A DNA stretch of 64,000 nt from Melieria omissa (lineage: Eukaryota; Arthropoda; Insecta; Diptera; Ulidiidae). The DNA lies in contig OZ020270.1 in NCBI GenBank assembly GCA_963971225.1, positions 72,060,432-72,124,431 of the forward strand. The letters run 5' to 3'. The translations under genes and the position numbers were made by a program. Below the pieces are notes generated by a model that did no database searches, was not told the origin of the DNA, and saw only the letters and a program-made list of their open reading frames with translations. Shown piece after piece: positions 29,579-40,351 of this stretch (the first letter of the stretch is position 1; the number at the start of each line of letters is the position of its first letter).

Positions 29579-30143
29579 CAGGGTAGGCCATTTAAAGTGG
29601 AAGCATTTGTTTTTGAAAAAAAGGAGGAAAAAAATGTTTTTTTTTGTTTTCATCTCGATATTCATTTATTTTGGTCCAAGGAGAAATTTTCTAGTTAGTT
29701 TTTGAAAATGATATCGCGTAAATGGCCACCATTAGCTTTGGCCGCAAAATGTGCCCTTTTTTCGTCACTTTTTTTCCATCACTTTTGCCAGTGTATCGGC
29801 CGATATGGCTCTTATTTCGCGGCGTATGTTGGCTCTGAGTTGAGCTAGTGTCCTTGGCTTGTTGGTGTATACCTTGGACTTCAAGTAGCCCCATAAAAGA
29901 AAGTCTGGCGGCGTCAAATCGTCAAACAATTTTGTTTGTTTACGCCTCCATTCAACGTGAAATGTGCCTCGTCTGACATGATGATTTTTCGCCAAAAGTC
30001 ACCTTCGTTCTCAGCCATTTCAATGGACCATTTGGCTGTTCCATGGTATAAGTTGTCTTGGAATGACGCTTCCAACGCGCTATGACAGCTCTGTCAAAAG
30101 TTATAGGGTTACCAGATGCTTCCACTTTAAATGGCCTACCCTG
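29579..30143 (-). mobile_element. Internally deleted mariner (565 bp)
   Basis: Inverted ends CAGGGTAGGCCATTTAAAGT at both sides with TA at 29577-29578 and 30144-30145. Carries only scraps of a transposase. Confidence 0.9.
29765..30020 (-). pseudogene. Mariner-family transposase remnant
   Basis: The minus-strand frame reads DDLTPPDFLLWGYLKSKVYT, NKPRTLAQLRANIRREIRAI and SADTLAKVME, the C-terminal part of a Tc1/mariner transposase. Just upstream, in a shifted frame, a short SDEAHF-like segment marks the region of the first catalytic Asp. The sequence between first and third catalytic blocks is deleted. Confidence 0.8.
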
Positions 30144-30364
30144 TATAAGTCTAAATTATAACTTTGGAAAGTTTTACAGTTTAGATATGTCATTCTTCTG
30201 GTAAAATTTGATGGGCGTTGCGTTTTCCGCATACCTTTGGAATTGCAGAGTGAATGCAACTCAGTTTCTCGTTTAAACGCAAAATCGAAACTTGAATGAG
30301 CTTTAAATTCAATTTACACGCCCAATCCTGCACGGTTAAAATAAGTCAAAAGCTTTTGACAGTC

Positions 30365-31192
30365 AGCCCTGTTCCAGAATCTGAACCGGATCGGAAATGG
30401 ATTTGATTCCGACCGTCGGTGTTCTACATTCCGATTATCGGAAATATTTTCCGATGCAACCCTGTTCTCAAATCCGATTAAGTTCGAACGAATTTGGATC
30501 AGAAATTTGGTGTTCTGCATTTCGCTTATCGGACATTTTTGTCGAAAATATTCCGTTAAACAAAAAGCAAACAAATAGAAGAGAAGCTTTAGCGACCAGC
30601 GGTGGACCTTTTAAGAAGCACACACTTTCCGAAATGGAAGGGGCGGTTGCCTTTTCTACCGATCGTTGATAGCCTCCTTCGGCATGAAATCGCAAAGCCA
30701 TCGCCAATTTCAATTCTGGCGGAATGGAGCATTGCAGAAGAAAAGGTTTCACTTCGGTCAAGATCATGCTGAATGCTGCTTTGTTAAGGCGATACTGAGC
30801 AATAAACCTTAAATAGGAAATTTTGAACATAACTGAAATAACTTGTACTAGTTACGAAGAACCTGGCAATTCCATCAGATTGCTGTGGTCTCGCAAAATT
30901 CTATGCTTTACTTTTTCAACGGCGGACTGCTCGTTCTCAAGTAATACTACCAATAAAATAACCGAACTCATTTAATAAAATAAAAAAACTCCCAAAATTT
31001 TGCAATTGCCTCTTTCATTTGAACATTTCAAGCAAACAGCTGATTGAAGGTTTGTTTAATTTGCTAACAATCGGATTCGAAAAAAACTTCGAATGTGGCA
31101 GTTCCGCTCGGATTGCAGAACACCTCTTCAAATCGGAATCGGATTTCATTTCGATTCGAATCCGATTCCGATTCGGATTCTGGAACAGGGCT
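30365..31192. mobile_element. Harbinger-related element with inverted ends
   Basis: AGCCCTGTTCCAGAATCTGA at 30365 and GATTCTGGAACAGGGCT ending 31192 form the ends. A second partial copy of the end motif (CCCTGTTCTCAAATCCGATT) lies inside at 30461. Contains a Harbinger transposase fragment. Target duplication not evident. Confidence 0.65.
30600..30830 (-). pseudogene. Harbinger transposase N-terminal fragment
   Basis: Minus-strand RLNKAAFSMILTEVKPFL, then PPELKLAMALRFHAEGGYQR SV in order, which match the F..IL..I.P.L......PP.LQLA.ALRFFA.GSYQ..V region before the DDE core of PIF/Harbinger transposases. After this the frame runs into terminal sequence. Confidence 0.7.
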
Positions 31193-31267
31193 GAGTATTT
31201 AGGAAATTTGAAAAGCGCAGGTGCCATTTTTCGGTATAAAATAAATATAACTCGACCAAAAACAGCA

Positions 31268-31879
31268 ATGAGTTTTTCTTCTAATGAGGAAGATCATAGC
31301 GATGCAGAAATATTTGATATGTTAAATATTATCGTGAGGAGAAAATAAAAAAATTTAAAAGTGCGGGTCGGACCGCTTCTATTTATTTGGCGACAACGAC
31401 TCCGCATGAGCAAATCTTCAGCTTATAATATTTTAAAGCTTATAGGCCCTCATACAAAGCATCCTACAAATTGGTAAGTCAGTAATTGCATTACATTCGA
31501 TATCTGCTCCTAACGAGATTCTTTCAGGAACAATGCGATCTCGGAGGATCAAATGTTTATACTTACTTTGCGCTGATATGCAACTGGCGGCATGTTACGA
31601 ACAATCGGAGACTTGTATGGAGTATCACAAACAACTGTTTCAAAACTATTAACTGTGGTATGTCATTACATTGCAAGTAACGAAGATGAACGCTGCAGAA
31701 GACTTCTACAATATAGCAAAATTCGCAAAAGTCATTGCAGCGCTGGATTGTACGCACATTTAATAATTTCACCAGGTACTGAAGTGTTTACTTTGGATGT
31801 AATCGCATTTCTAACATTAATTTTTAATTTCAGATGGGGTAACGCTGAGCTATATCGAATTCAAAAAGAATTCTTTTAA
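31268..31879 (+). pseudogene. Harbinger transposase, with intron
   Basis: A possible start at 31268 (MSFSSNEEDHSDAEIFDML) leads, after a stop, to RMSKSSAYNILKLIGPHTKH and PTNW. A canonical intron, GTAAGT...TTTCAG, lies at 31474-31527 (54 bp); splicing joins TNW to NNAIS in frame with GMLRTIGDLYGVSQTTVSKL. In a shifted frame KVIAALDCTHI gives the first catalytic Asp block, and WGNAELYRIQKEF follows. Nonsense codons (one before the intron, one in YATGG) and frameshifts kill the gene. It ends near the SINE at 31913. Confidence 0.75.
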
Positions 31880-31912
31880 TAATTGTGCAGACTATGTGCG
31901 ATGCAAGCCGAA

Positions 31913-32248
31913 GCAGCCGCCGTGGCTCAGTTGGTTAGTGCGCGGTCCAGCGAGTCGCATGCAGAGCGACGCAAGTTCGAATTCTGCATGTAGTAACACC
32001 TAACAAAAAAATAACGGGAAACTCGTTTTCTCTTTCGGTGGCTGTCCTCTCAGCTGGAAATGGCAAACCTCTGAGAGTAAAAATTGCCTATGAAAAAGCT
32101 CCCAACCTGCCATTCGGAACCGGCATAAAACTGTAGGTCCCTTCCACCCGCGTACAAATTCACACGCACAACACGGGTGGTTGCGGGAAGCTAGGCCTTA
32201 GTCTCGCGGAAGCGGGCTGTCGTGCCAATCAATTATTAATTATAACTA
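31913..32248 (+). mobile_element. tRNA-derived SINE, family 1, full length
   Basis: GCAGCCGCCGTGGCTCAGTT start, A box near 31923-31941, B-box-like GTTCGAATTC at 31975-31984, body with CCTCTGAGAGTAAAAATTGC and AAACTGTAGGTCCCTTCCAC, end GCGGGCTGTCGTGCCAATCA plus an ATT-rich tail. Other copies: 42574, 50018 (minus), 60062, 63774. Confidence 0.9.
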
Positions 32249-32249
32249 G

Positions 32250-33140
32250 CTGGGCCCTGCGGCTTTGCACGCAAGCTCTCCTGTTTCCCCCGATACGAAT
32301 TCTTAGCCCATTGTTGAGCCCATCAGATGTTGATTGAAAAAAAAACATGTGTCTAACTATCTTTGATTTCGAGCGTTTTAAAAATTTTGAAGTCAGAAGG
32401 CCCATTAAATCATGTGTTCTCATATTTACTCCAAACAAATTTTTATCTCTTGGTTTGCCATGGTAGATTTAGATATTCAAAAAAATTAAAAGCACGTTTT
32501 TATTATTTCCCGATTAAAGTGCTTTTGATAAGTTTGAAGTCAGAACGCCCAATAAAGCTTGTTTCTCCATAAAAATTGTTAACCCCGTTATTGTTGACCC
32601 CGTTAGATTTTGATTTTCAAAAAAGTGAAAAACACGTGTCAAATTATTTCTTACTTTAACAAAGTTTGAGGTCAGTGGCTTCATTAATTCATGTTTTCTC
32701 ACAGTTTCTCTATTCAAACTTTTAACCCGGCGTTGACCCCGCCCAATTTTAATATTTGGAAAAATGAAAAACACATCGCGTAATTTTACATTTGAAGTAC
32801 TTTCATCAAGTTTGAATTCAAAAGGCAAAAAAACTTGTTTCTCCATACATTCTCTTAACCCGTCGTTGATCCAGTTAGATTTCGATTTTGAAAATAATGA
32901 GAAACGCGTGTTTAATTTTTTTTATTTCAAGTATTTTTACAATTTTTGAAATCAATCAATAGGTCTATCGGGTCATGTTGATTTTGAGTCTTCCCGTAAA
33001 CAAATCTTAACCCATTGTTGGTCCAGTTAAATTTTGATTTTTCGAAAAATTATAAAATACGTGTCGAATTACTTTTGATTTAGAGTATTTTCAGGAAGTT
33101 CGAAATCAATATGTCTATTAAATCACGTTCTTCATAAATT
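32250..33140 (+). repeat. Diverged tandem repeats, about 125-bp unit
   Basis: Recurring unit: AACCC(G/A)TTGTTGACCC, (T)TAGATTTTGATTTTC, AAAACACGTGT, AAGTTTGAAGTCA, CATGTTTTCTC. About six units. The reverse-oriented relatives at 41750-41990 and 42938-43190 share it. No gene. Confidence 0.75.
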
Positions 33141-33179
33141 AACCAGTCAGTCAGTCAGGAAAAACAATCTATGTATAAA

Positions 33180-35545
33180 AAAATATAGACGGTACCACGT
33201 CCCCTTGTCCAATGCGCACAACTTTCGTCTAGTCGAGTTGTGCTACTAAGTGGACAGTTTGTACCAACTTTCATTGATTTGCGACTTACAGTTCTGCTGA
33301 AATGTTGGGTCATAAAAAATATGCCACACTCCTTCTCAAACGCCCATCAAAGCTCATTAGTAGAATGACACATCTATGAGACGACGGTACACCGACTTTC
33401 AATGCTGTGCAGCTAACGATTCCGAGGAGATTCCTTATTAAAGAGTTGAGTTGTATGGGCGGTGCCACGCTTCTTGTCCAGAATCGACCTTATTCACCCT
33501 GCCGAAGGACACGACTAAATCATAACTTGATACCGAGTATCATTGATGTGAATGCTATAGTTTCAAAGTTACACCGGAATTTATAAAGTGCCACGCCCCT
33601 TGTCCAACGCCCATACAATACAACCTGTGAAATAATACGTCTACGCCATGACGTTGTACAAAATTGCAACGCTGAGCGACTTATAATTCTGAAGCTATTC
33701 CAGATTAAAGAATGTAGTTGTATGGGCGGTGCCACGCCCCCTTGTCAAAAACCCACCCTATTCCCCCTGTCGGAGGGCACAACTAATAATAAGTTTGTAC
33801 CGAGTGTCATTTAAGGGGGTCGTCTAGTGTGACGGGTCAAAAAAATCGTTTTTTTTTTTTCATAAATCACTTCTAAAACATGTTTAGAAGACGTGTATAA
33901 ATGGATTTTTGTAAATTCGAAGCCGTTATCAAGTTGCACTTGTAAACCGGAGTGGGTATGCGGAGCGCATACCTACTCCGATCCAACTTAAAAACGCATT
34001 TTTCTCAAAACACGTTTTTTCAAAACTGCTGCCACGATATCTCAAAAACTATTTCACTATTAATGCTCAACTTTTTACACCATCTTGAGTACATGTCCAA
34101 CTACAAATTAAGCTAAAAGAATTAAGATTGCTTCGTTACTTTTGTTTTTTTCAATTATATGCACGTGAAAAATAGTCGAAAAACTCATATTTTTTTATGT
34201 TTAGGCAAAAAAATTTTTTTTTGGAATTCGAACTTTCTTTTAGCTCAATTTGCAGTTTGAAGTCTCAGGAATGAAATGGCGTTTGGTTTTTTGATTTCAG
34301 ATAATTACAACGCCCGGAATCATGGCAGCAGTGGAGCAACTTTTTTTTTTTACGTCTTCCTGTTGAGTGGTGTAACTCCGATACTAATCAATAGATTTGT
34401 TTCAAATAATTATAAAACTTTGTCGAAATGTACTCAAAGAAGAAATATAATTCAAAAGTTATTTTACTTGAACGGTTTTTTTAATAATGACTGTCAAAAA
34501 AGGCATAAAAATACGGTCTTCACACTAGACGACCCCCTTTAGTGAACGCTATAGTTTCAAAGTTTCACCATTTAAAAAGTGCCACGCCCATTTTCCAATG
34601 CCCATACAATACTACCGGTGGAATGACACGTCTACGCCATGACGCTGTACCGAATTTCAGTGCTGTGTAACTTATGATTCCGAAGATATTCCATGTTAAA
34701 GAATTGAGTTGTATTGGCGGTGCCACGCCCCCTTGTCCAAAATACACCCTATTCCCCCTGCCGAAGGACATGACCAAATCGTAAGTTTGTACCGAGTGTC
34801 ATTGATGTGAACGTTCTAGTTCCAAAGTTACACCGGATTTTAAAAAGTGCCACGCTCCTTGTCCAACGCCCAGTTAATTTTACCGGTGGAACGACACGTC
34901 TACGCCATGACACTGTACCAAATTTCAATACTGTCCGACTTATCATTTCGAAGATATTCCATATTTAAAAATTGAGTTGTATGGGCGGTGCCACGCCCCC
35001 TTGTTCAAAACCCACCCCATTTCTCCTGTTGAAGGACTCTACCAAATGGTAACTTTGTACTGAGTGTCATTGATGTGACTGCTATAGTTCAAAAGTAACA
35101 CCGGAATTTAAAAAGTGCCACGCCCCTTGTCCAACGCCCATTAAATTTTAGCAATAGGAACACACTTCTATGAGATGGCGGTACACCAACTTTCAATGCT
35201 GTCCGACTTATAATTCCAAAGGTTTTCTATATCAAAAAGTTGGATTGTATGGGCGGTGCCACGCCCCTTTGTCCAAAATCCATCCCATTCCCCCATCAAG
35301 GGACCCGACCGAATCGTTAGTTTGTACCGAATGTCATTGATGTGACTGCTATAGTTCAAAAGTTACATCGGAATTTAAAAAGTGCCACGCCCCTTGTGCA
35401 ACGCCCAATCAATTTTACCGGTGGAATGACACGCTTACGCCATGACAATGTACCAAATTTCAATGCTGTCCGACTTATAATTCCGAAGATATAGCATATT
35501 AAAAATTTAGGTTGTATGGGAGGTTCCACGCCCACCTGCCGTACA
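33180..35545 (+). repeat. 267-bp dimeric satellite
   Basis: GTATGGGCGGTGCCACGCCC recurs near 33454, 33720, 34711, 34979, 35247 and 35514 (a variant), steps of 264-268 bp after removing the MITE at 33815. Midway in each unit lies a related half-unit (AAAGTGCCACGCCCCTTGTC), so the unit is a diverged dimer of about 133 bp. No gene. Confidence 0.9.
33815..34537. mobile_element. 723-bp MITE in the satellite
   Basis: Inverted ends GGGGGTCGTCTAGTGTGA at both sides, flanked by TTAA (33811-33814) and TTTA (34538-34541). In build and size it resembles the TTAA-flanked MITE at 19385-20117. A satellite unit continues on either side. No real gene inside. Confidence 0.85.
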
Positions 35546-36457
35546 AACATATAATATTGCTACGAACCATCGCATTGACATCTTCTATCACACACAAAAA
35601 AAATGTTCCTGAAAGAATGAGCCGTTTTCGCAAACACTGGAACGTTACAGAAGGTTAAGTTTTTTTTATATATAATTATTATTATATGTGTGGGATTATG
35701 TGCGATGCAAACCTGTAGATTTCAAATATAGTTGCTCGTTGGCCAGGATCTGCGCTCCACGCCAATGTCCTCAGAAATTCCAAGAAGATGGAGAGTAACA
35801 TTTGAAAACAGTGATTTTGGCGTTAGCATTAAGCCAAATGTCCAATGTCCACTATAGCTCGACTCTACCACTTTAGCGCTCTACGTAGAGATGGTATAGA
35901 GAAAGTTTGAGTAGTGCTCTACTATGCGCTGTTTTCTCTATGGTAAAGCAAGATCGTTTGACATTTCCCTTAATTTCGCAGTCATTCAATCGTGCGCGCG
36001 TACGCAATTTCTGTAGGTGAGCCAAGCATTTCATTAGGTTAGTTTAGGTTAAGGTGGATGTCTAAGCATGATAATTGAAAATTAAAGGAAAGATTATTTA
36101 TCGCTCAAAGTGAGTTGCTACTGCCGTTCTATGTTTGCTTGAGCAAGAAAAATAAAATGTTGGGATTGAATTGGAATCAGATTTTCCTCACAATTTCTTC
36201 GCTGCCAATGCTATTGCGTTGCGATTTAAATTTTGTCACACAGAAGCACATATGTCGCGAAAATATACCGTTAACTCTACCATAGAGCGAACAATTCTAT
36301 CAAACACATGGAACAATTGTGTATCTATCGATTTCGTTATATCTGTGCCAAGTTATAGGAGGAAATTCGAATATCAGTAACAGAATGAGATCAGCTTTAA
36401 AGCCAAGATTTCAAAAATGTATTACAATTTTACAGCAAGGAACAAATACATATATTA
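35546..36457. other. No gene seen
   Basis: AT-rich sequence with no recognisable frame. 36160-36420 is open for about 70 codons in two frames but without motifs. Confidence 0.5.
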
Positions 36458-36469
36458 CACCTTTTCAAC

Positions 36470-36800
36470 CTCAAAATGAGAATATGTTAATCCGTAATGA
36501 GAATGCGTTAGTTCATAATGTGCAATATAAATTCGTAATGGGAATACGTTAATTCAAAATGAAAAATATAAATTCATAATGAGAATGTGTAAGTTCATAA
36601 TGTGCAATATAAATACATAATGGGAATACGTAATTCAAAATGAGAAAAGGAAAATTCAAATTGAGAATGCGTAAGTTCATAATGAAAAATATAAATTCAT
36701 AATGAGAATACGTAATTCAAAATGAGAAAAGGAAAATTCAAATTGAGAATGCGTAAATTCAAATTGGGAAAAGGAAAATTTGAAATGAGAACTATGTAGT
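36470..36800 (+). repeat. Left arm tandem motif array
   Basis: Short variable units such as TTCATAATGAGAATGCGTAA, TTCAAAATGAGAAAAGGAAA and TAAATTCATAATGGGAATAC. Same motifs in reverse at 38940-39033 and 40107-40345. Confidence 0.85.
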
Positions 36801-36829
36801 ATAAGGTTTATTTTTAGTAACTTTTATTA

Positions 36830-36960
36830 TATGATTTCAAAAATAATGATTTCAAAACATAAAGATTTCAAAACATAAAGATTTCAAAACATAAAGATTT
36901 CACAACATAATGATTTCAAAACATAAAGATTTCACAACATAATGATTTCAAAACATAATG
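36830..36960 (+). repeat. 17-bp tandem repeat
   Basis: Units of AAAACATAAAGATTTC with small variants (AATGATTTC, CACAACATAATG), about seven copies, just after the 3' end of the transposase gene. Confidence 0.85.
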
Positions 36961-36985
36961 CAAACAAGCAGTGCTCAAACAATTT

Positions 36986-38208
36986 TTACATCCCTACGTT
37001 CATATCCTGTAAAGCAAGGCCATTTGCATGGAAAGTTGTGGTGTGCTGTACAGCTCTGGCACAATCTCCACCAGTAATGGTGTGCTTTGCATTATCTATT
37101 ATTCCCTCAAGATACTGTAAACGTTGTTCGCATACTGCAGGAGCGTGGACATTAGGAATGCGCAAATTACACTTCACTTCATTTTTAATTTTCGCCTAAA
37201 TAGTTTCGATTGGGTTAAGCATTGGTGAATATGGGGCCAAGCGCAAAACTGTGGCTGCCCCTGCCGAATGCTGTGCAACTTTTACTTCCATGGTTGAATG
37301 GCACGGGGCGTTGTCGCAAACAATAACTAAGTCTCGCGCATTGTTCCCCATATTCACCCACCGCTCTAAAAGTGTTTGGGTCCAGCTTCCACATGCTTCC
37401 GCTGTAAACGACCCTCTGCGGCGCTCCATTAGCAAAACACCGGCCGTTGTTATAGCGCCTATCAAGTGAACGTTTGGGCCACGTGCTGCAGGTAAACTTT
37501 GAACGGCACGCTGTCCAACCCTCGACCGACCCCGAGACCTTCTGCAGAAAAGATTAAAATTGGTCTCGTCAATCCAAGCGATTTGTTTGCCGTCGCGGAT
37601 GGCTTGATTGAGCTTTTGTATGTATTCCGCTCGTTTTTCCTTATTTGCTTGGGAATTCATAGTGGTCGGCATTGTGTGGACATTCTTGAGGCTGCACACA
37701 CAATATTAAATTGTTGCCGTATTTTTTCTGTCATTTGCTTTAGACTTAAACTGCAGTCCTTTTCGAGCCATGATATCAATGCATCTATACGCACCTCGGA
37801 CAGCTTTTTTCCTCTCTGCCCCCCTCTAGGCTGCATTCTATCAGTGCCACTCGTAATCCAGCGATGAGCTGTTTTATAGGTTACACCTAGCAAGGGCCAC
37901 CCAATCTCCCCGAGTAGCTGCAAGCACCAACCGGCTCCGATCTTGCTCCGTATTTTTCTTGTACGTTTTCCGAATGCAATCCTGCTTGGCTGTAAAAAAA
38001 ATTATATTCAGCAAATTTTTTTATTGTAAACGAATGCATACTATTTCTTACCAATGATATCTGCTCTGCAAATAGGGCATCTGGACACACCAACTTCCAA
38101 ATTTTCCACACATTGTGTGTGGAAAAAATGCTTGCAATTTTGGAGCTTGCATGTTTTTCTGTATTGCATTTTTGTTTGGCAAATCGCACAATTGTCTTGG
38201 TATTCCAT
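36986..38208 (-). pseudogene. RING-H2 plus DDE (Tc1/IS630-like) transposase
   Basis: Exon 1 (38208-38052, minus) starts ATG and encodes MEYQDNCAICQTKMQYRKTC then CKHFFHTQCVE and RCPICRAD, a RING-H2 finger (C-x2-C, C-x-H-x2-H-x2-C, C-x2-C). An intron GTAAG...ACAG follows (38051-37991, 61 bp). Spliced exon 2 reads AKQDCIRKTYKKN, LVLAATRGDWVALAR; after a one-base frameshift near 37890 comes the helix-turn-helix GVTYKTAHRWITSG and a KLSEVRIDALISWLEKD segment. The catalytic core follows: AWIDETNFNLFCRR (D1), VIVCDNAPCHS (D2, about 84 residues later), YSPMLNPIE (E, 35 residues after D2). A TAG at 37196-37198 replaces an expected Trp (ETI-stop-AKIKNEV); the frame then runs on to QDMNVGM. A further frameshift lies near 37660-37700. 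Role: cut-and-paste transposition. The RING could be an E3 ligase-type or DNA/protein-binding module; that is inference. Confidence 0.75.
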
Positions 38209-38603
38209 TTTACTGGTTTTGACTGCCGATAATTTATTTACGAATTAGCAAATTCACACATAAAAAAGCATCAGTTGTTACTCAGAAAAGAACAAAAACC
38301 AAACTAATGTCCTGCATGAATCTATTCATTTTGGCGACTACACTACTGAACGGATACTTGATGTTCGAAGAACGTGTACAACGAAACGAATTGAAACGAG
38401 AAGCAGCGAGCGTCGCTTCTCGTTTCTATTCATATTCATGCCTCTCAACTACGCTGCGCAATCGTATTCGGTGAATAGCGAACACTGCAGTGCTCGTATT
38501 CGGTAATCGAGAACTTTCTGTGAAACCTAAATTGGAGCGTTGAGCGTTGCGCTTTCTGACTGTACTATTCGAATGCTTCTGTCCTCGTTTTCCCGCTTAA
38601 CCA

Positions 38604-38770
38604 ACAGCACAGTTTTGGGTTTTTAAGATTGCTGCCTGCTTTGCTTTCGAGCTGCGCGCGTTGCACAGCACAGCGACAGCACAGTTTTGGGTTTTTTAAG
38701 ATTGCTGCCTGCTTTGCTTTCGAGCTGCACGCGTCGCCACAGCACAGCGACAGCACAGCTTTGGGGATTT
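38604..38770. repeat. Tandem repeat, about 75-bp unit
   Basis: Two and a half copies of CAGCACAGTTTTGGGTTTTT, AAGATTGCTGCCTGCTTTGC, TTTCGAGCTGC(A/G)CGCG. Located upstream of the RING exon. Confidence 0.85.
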
Positions 38771-39033
38771 TGTGATTGCTTTTGCTTTGTCTTTGTAGCG
38801 GTCACTGGTCGCAGCAACTGCATAGTCGAAGCAAATGAAATGAAAATATGAAAGTATTTTCAAACGCTGATTTGAATGTTCTGGAATAGCAAACATGCAT
38901 ACTCGTGCAGGACTCTAAACCAAACCAAGAACAAGTGGAAAAAATATTCTCATTTCGAATTTACGCATTCTCAATTTGAATTTTCCTTTTCTCATTTTAA
39001 ATTACGTATTCCCATTATGAATTTATATTTTTC

Positions 39034-40106
39034 ACTAGCTGACCCCGCGAACTTTGTCTCGCACGACATTTGTTGTTTTTTTTATAATGAAATACGCGAG
39101 GTGGCGAATCTATGGCGATGCAAATTGACGAAGAAAACCAACTGAAGGAAGAGGAGGAGCTACTGATTAACGCAATCAAGGCCCACAAATAAACAATGTT
39201 GCTGTTAAGTTTCAGTAAAGAAATGGACTGCGCTTGAACCGGATTTAAATTATATGGGCGGTGCCATGCCCCCTTATTCAATGCCTGCCCCTTATTCAAT
39301 GCCTGCCCCTTATTCAATGCCTGCCCCTTATTCAATGCCCTCTGTCAAAAGAAAAAATGGTAGGTCCGTACTAAGTTTCATTGCTGAGCGACTTATAGTT
39401 CAGCAAAATATTTGGGACACAAAAAATGTGCCACGCCCCTTGTCCAACGCCCATAAAATCTTATGACTCATCTATGGGACGACGGGGTACTAAATTTTAT
39501 TGTTGTGCTACTTATAATTTCGAAGATATTCTATTTTAAAGATTTTGCTTGTATGGGTGGTGCCACGCCCCCTCGACCAATACTTGCCCCATTCCCTCTG
39601 TCGAAATATATGAATAAATGGTAGGTGCGTACTAAGTTTCATTGCTGAGCGATTTATAGTTCAGCAAAATATTTGGGTCACAAAAAATGTGCCACGCCCC
39701 TTGTCCAACGCCCATAAAATCTTATCATTAGACTGAGTCATCTATGGGACGACGGGGTACTAAATTTTAATGTTGTGCTACTTATAATTTCGAAGATATT
39801 CTATTTTAAAGATTTTGCTTGTATGGGTGGTGCCACGCCCCGTTGTCCAAAACCCGCCTCATTCCGTCTGTCAAGAAATATGATTACATGATATGTTCAT
39901 GCTAAGTTTCATTCCTCTGTGACTTGTAGTTCAGCAGAATAATTGGGTCACAAAAATGTGCCACGCCCCTTAGGGGTATAAAAAATAGTTAGTAGCCGAT
40001 TCTCAGACCTACTGAATATGCATGTAAAATTTCATAAAAATCGGTCAAGCCGTTTCGGAGGAGTACGGTAACAAACACTGTGACAGGAGAATTTTATATA
40101 TAAGAT
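39034..40106 (+). repeat. Inserted repeat related to the 267-bp satellite
   Basis: Begins TAGCTGACCCCGCGAACTTT and ends AAAATCGGTCAAGCCGTTTC...TTTTATATATAAGAT, splitting the right arm array. Inside are GGTGCCACGCCCC units spaced about 265-280 bp (39254-39970), related to the 33180-35545 array, and four 18-bp units CCCTTATTCAATGCCTGC at 39272-39340. No gene. Confidence 0.75.
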
Positions 40107-40351
40107 TATGAACTTACGCATTCTCAATTTGAATTTTCCTTTTCTCATTTTGAAGTACGTATTCCCATTATGTATTTATATTGCACATTATGAACTTACA
40201 CATTCTCATTATGAATTTATATTTTTCATTTTGAATTAACGTATTCCCATTACGAATTTATATTGCACATTATGAACTAACGTATTCCCATTATGAATTT
40301 ATATTTCTCATTATGAACTTACACATTCTCATTTTGAGGTTGAAAAGGTGT

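Larger units (their letters stand above)
36458..40350 (-). mobile_element. Tc1/IS630-like element with repeat-built arms
   Basis: Ends CACCTTTTCAACCTCAAAAT (36458) and its inverted copy ending at 40350, flanked by TA at 36456-36457 and 40351-40352. The arms are arrays of AATGAGAA/ATAATG-type motifs in inverted orientation. The interior encodes a RING-DDE transposase on the minus strand. A separate repeat (39034-40106) is inserted in the right arm. Net length without that insert is about 2.8 kb. Confidence 0.8.

Noticed and set aside
32250..32850. Plus- and minus-strand frames of 65-110 codons
   Set aside because: They run across the 125-bp tandem repeats and change with each unit.
33180..35545. 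A CRISPR-like regular array
   Set aside because: The 267-bp units are whole tandem repeats without short direct repeats and unique spacers, and the window is eukaryotic.
38565..38896. Repeated Cys/Ser/Lys frames that look like a small Cys-rich protein
   Set aside because: They translate a 75-bp tandem repeat in three frames; no conserved frame or signal peptide.
39034..40106. Helitron insertion
   Set aside because: The inserted repeat lacks a TC start, a CTRR end and a 3' hairpin at its borders, so I left it as an unclassified repeat.
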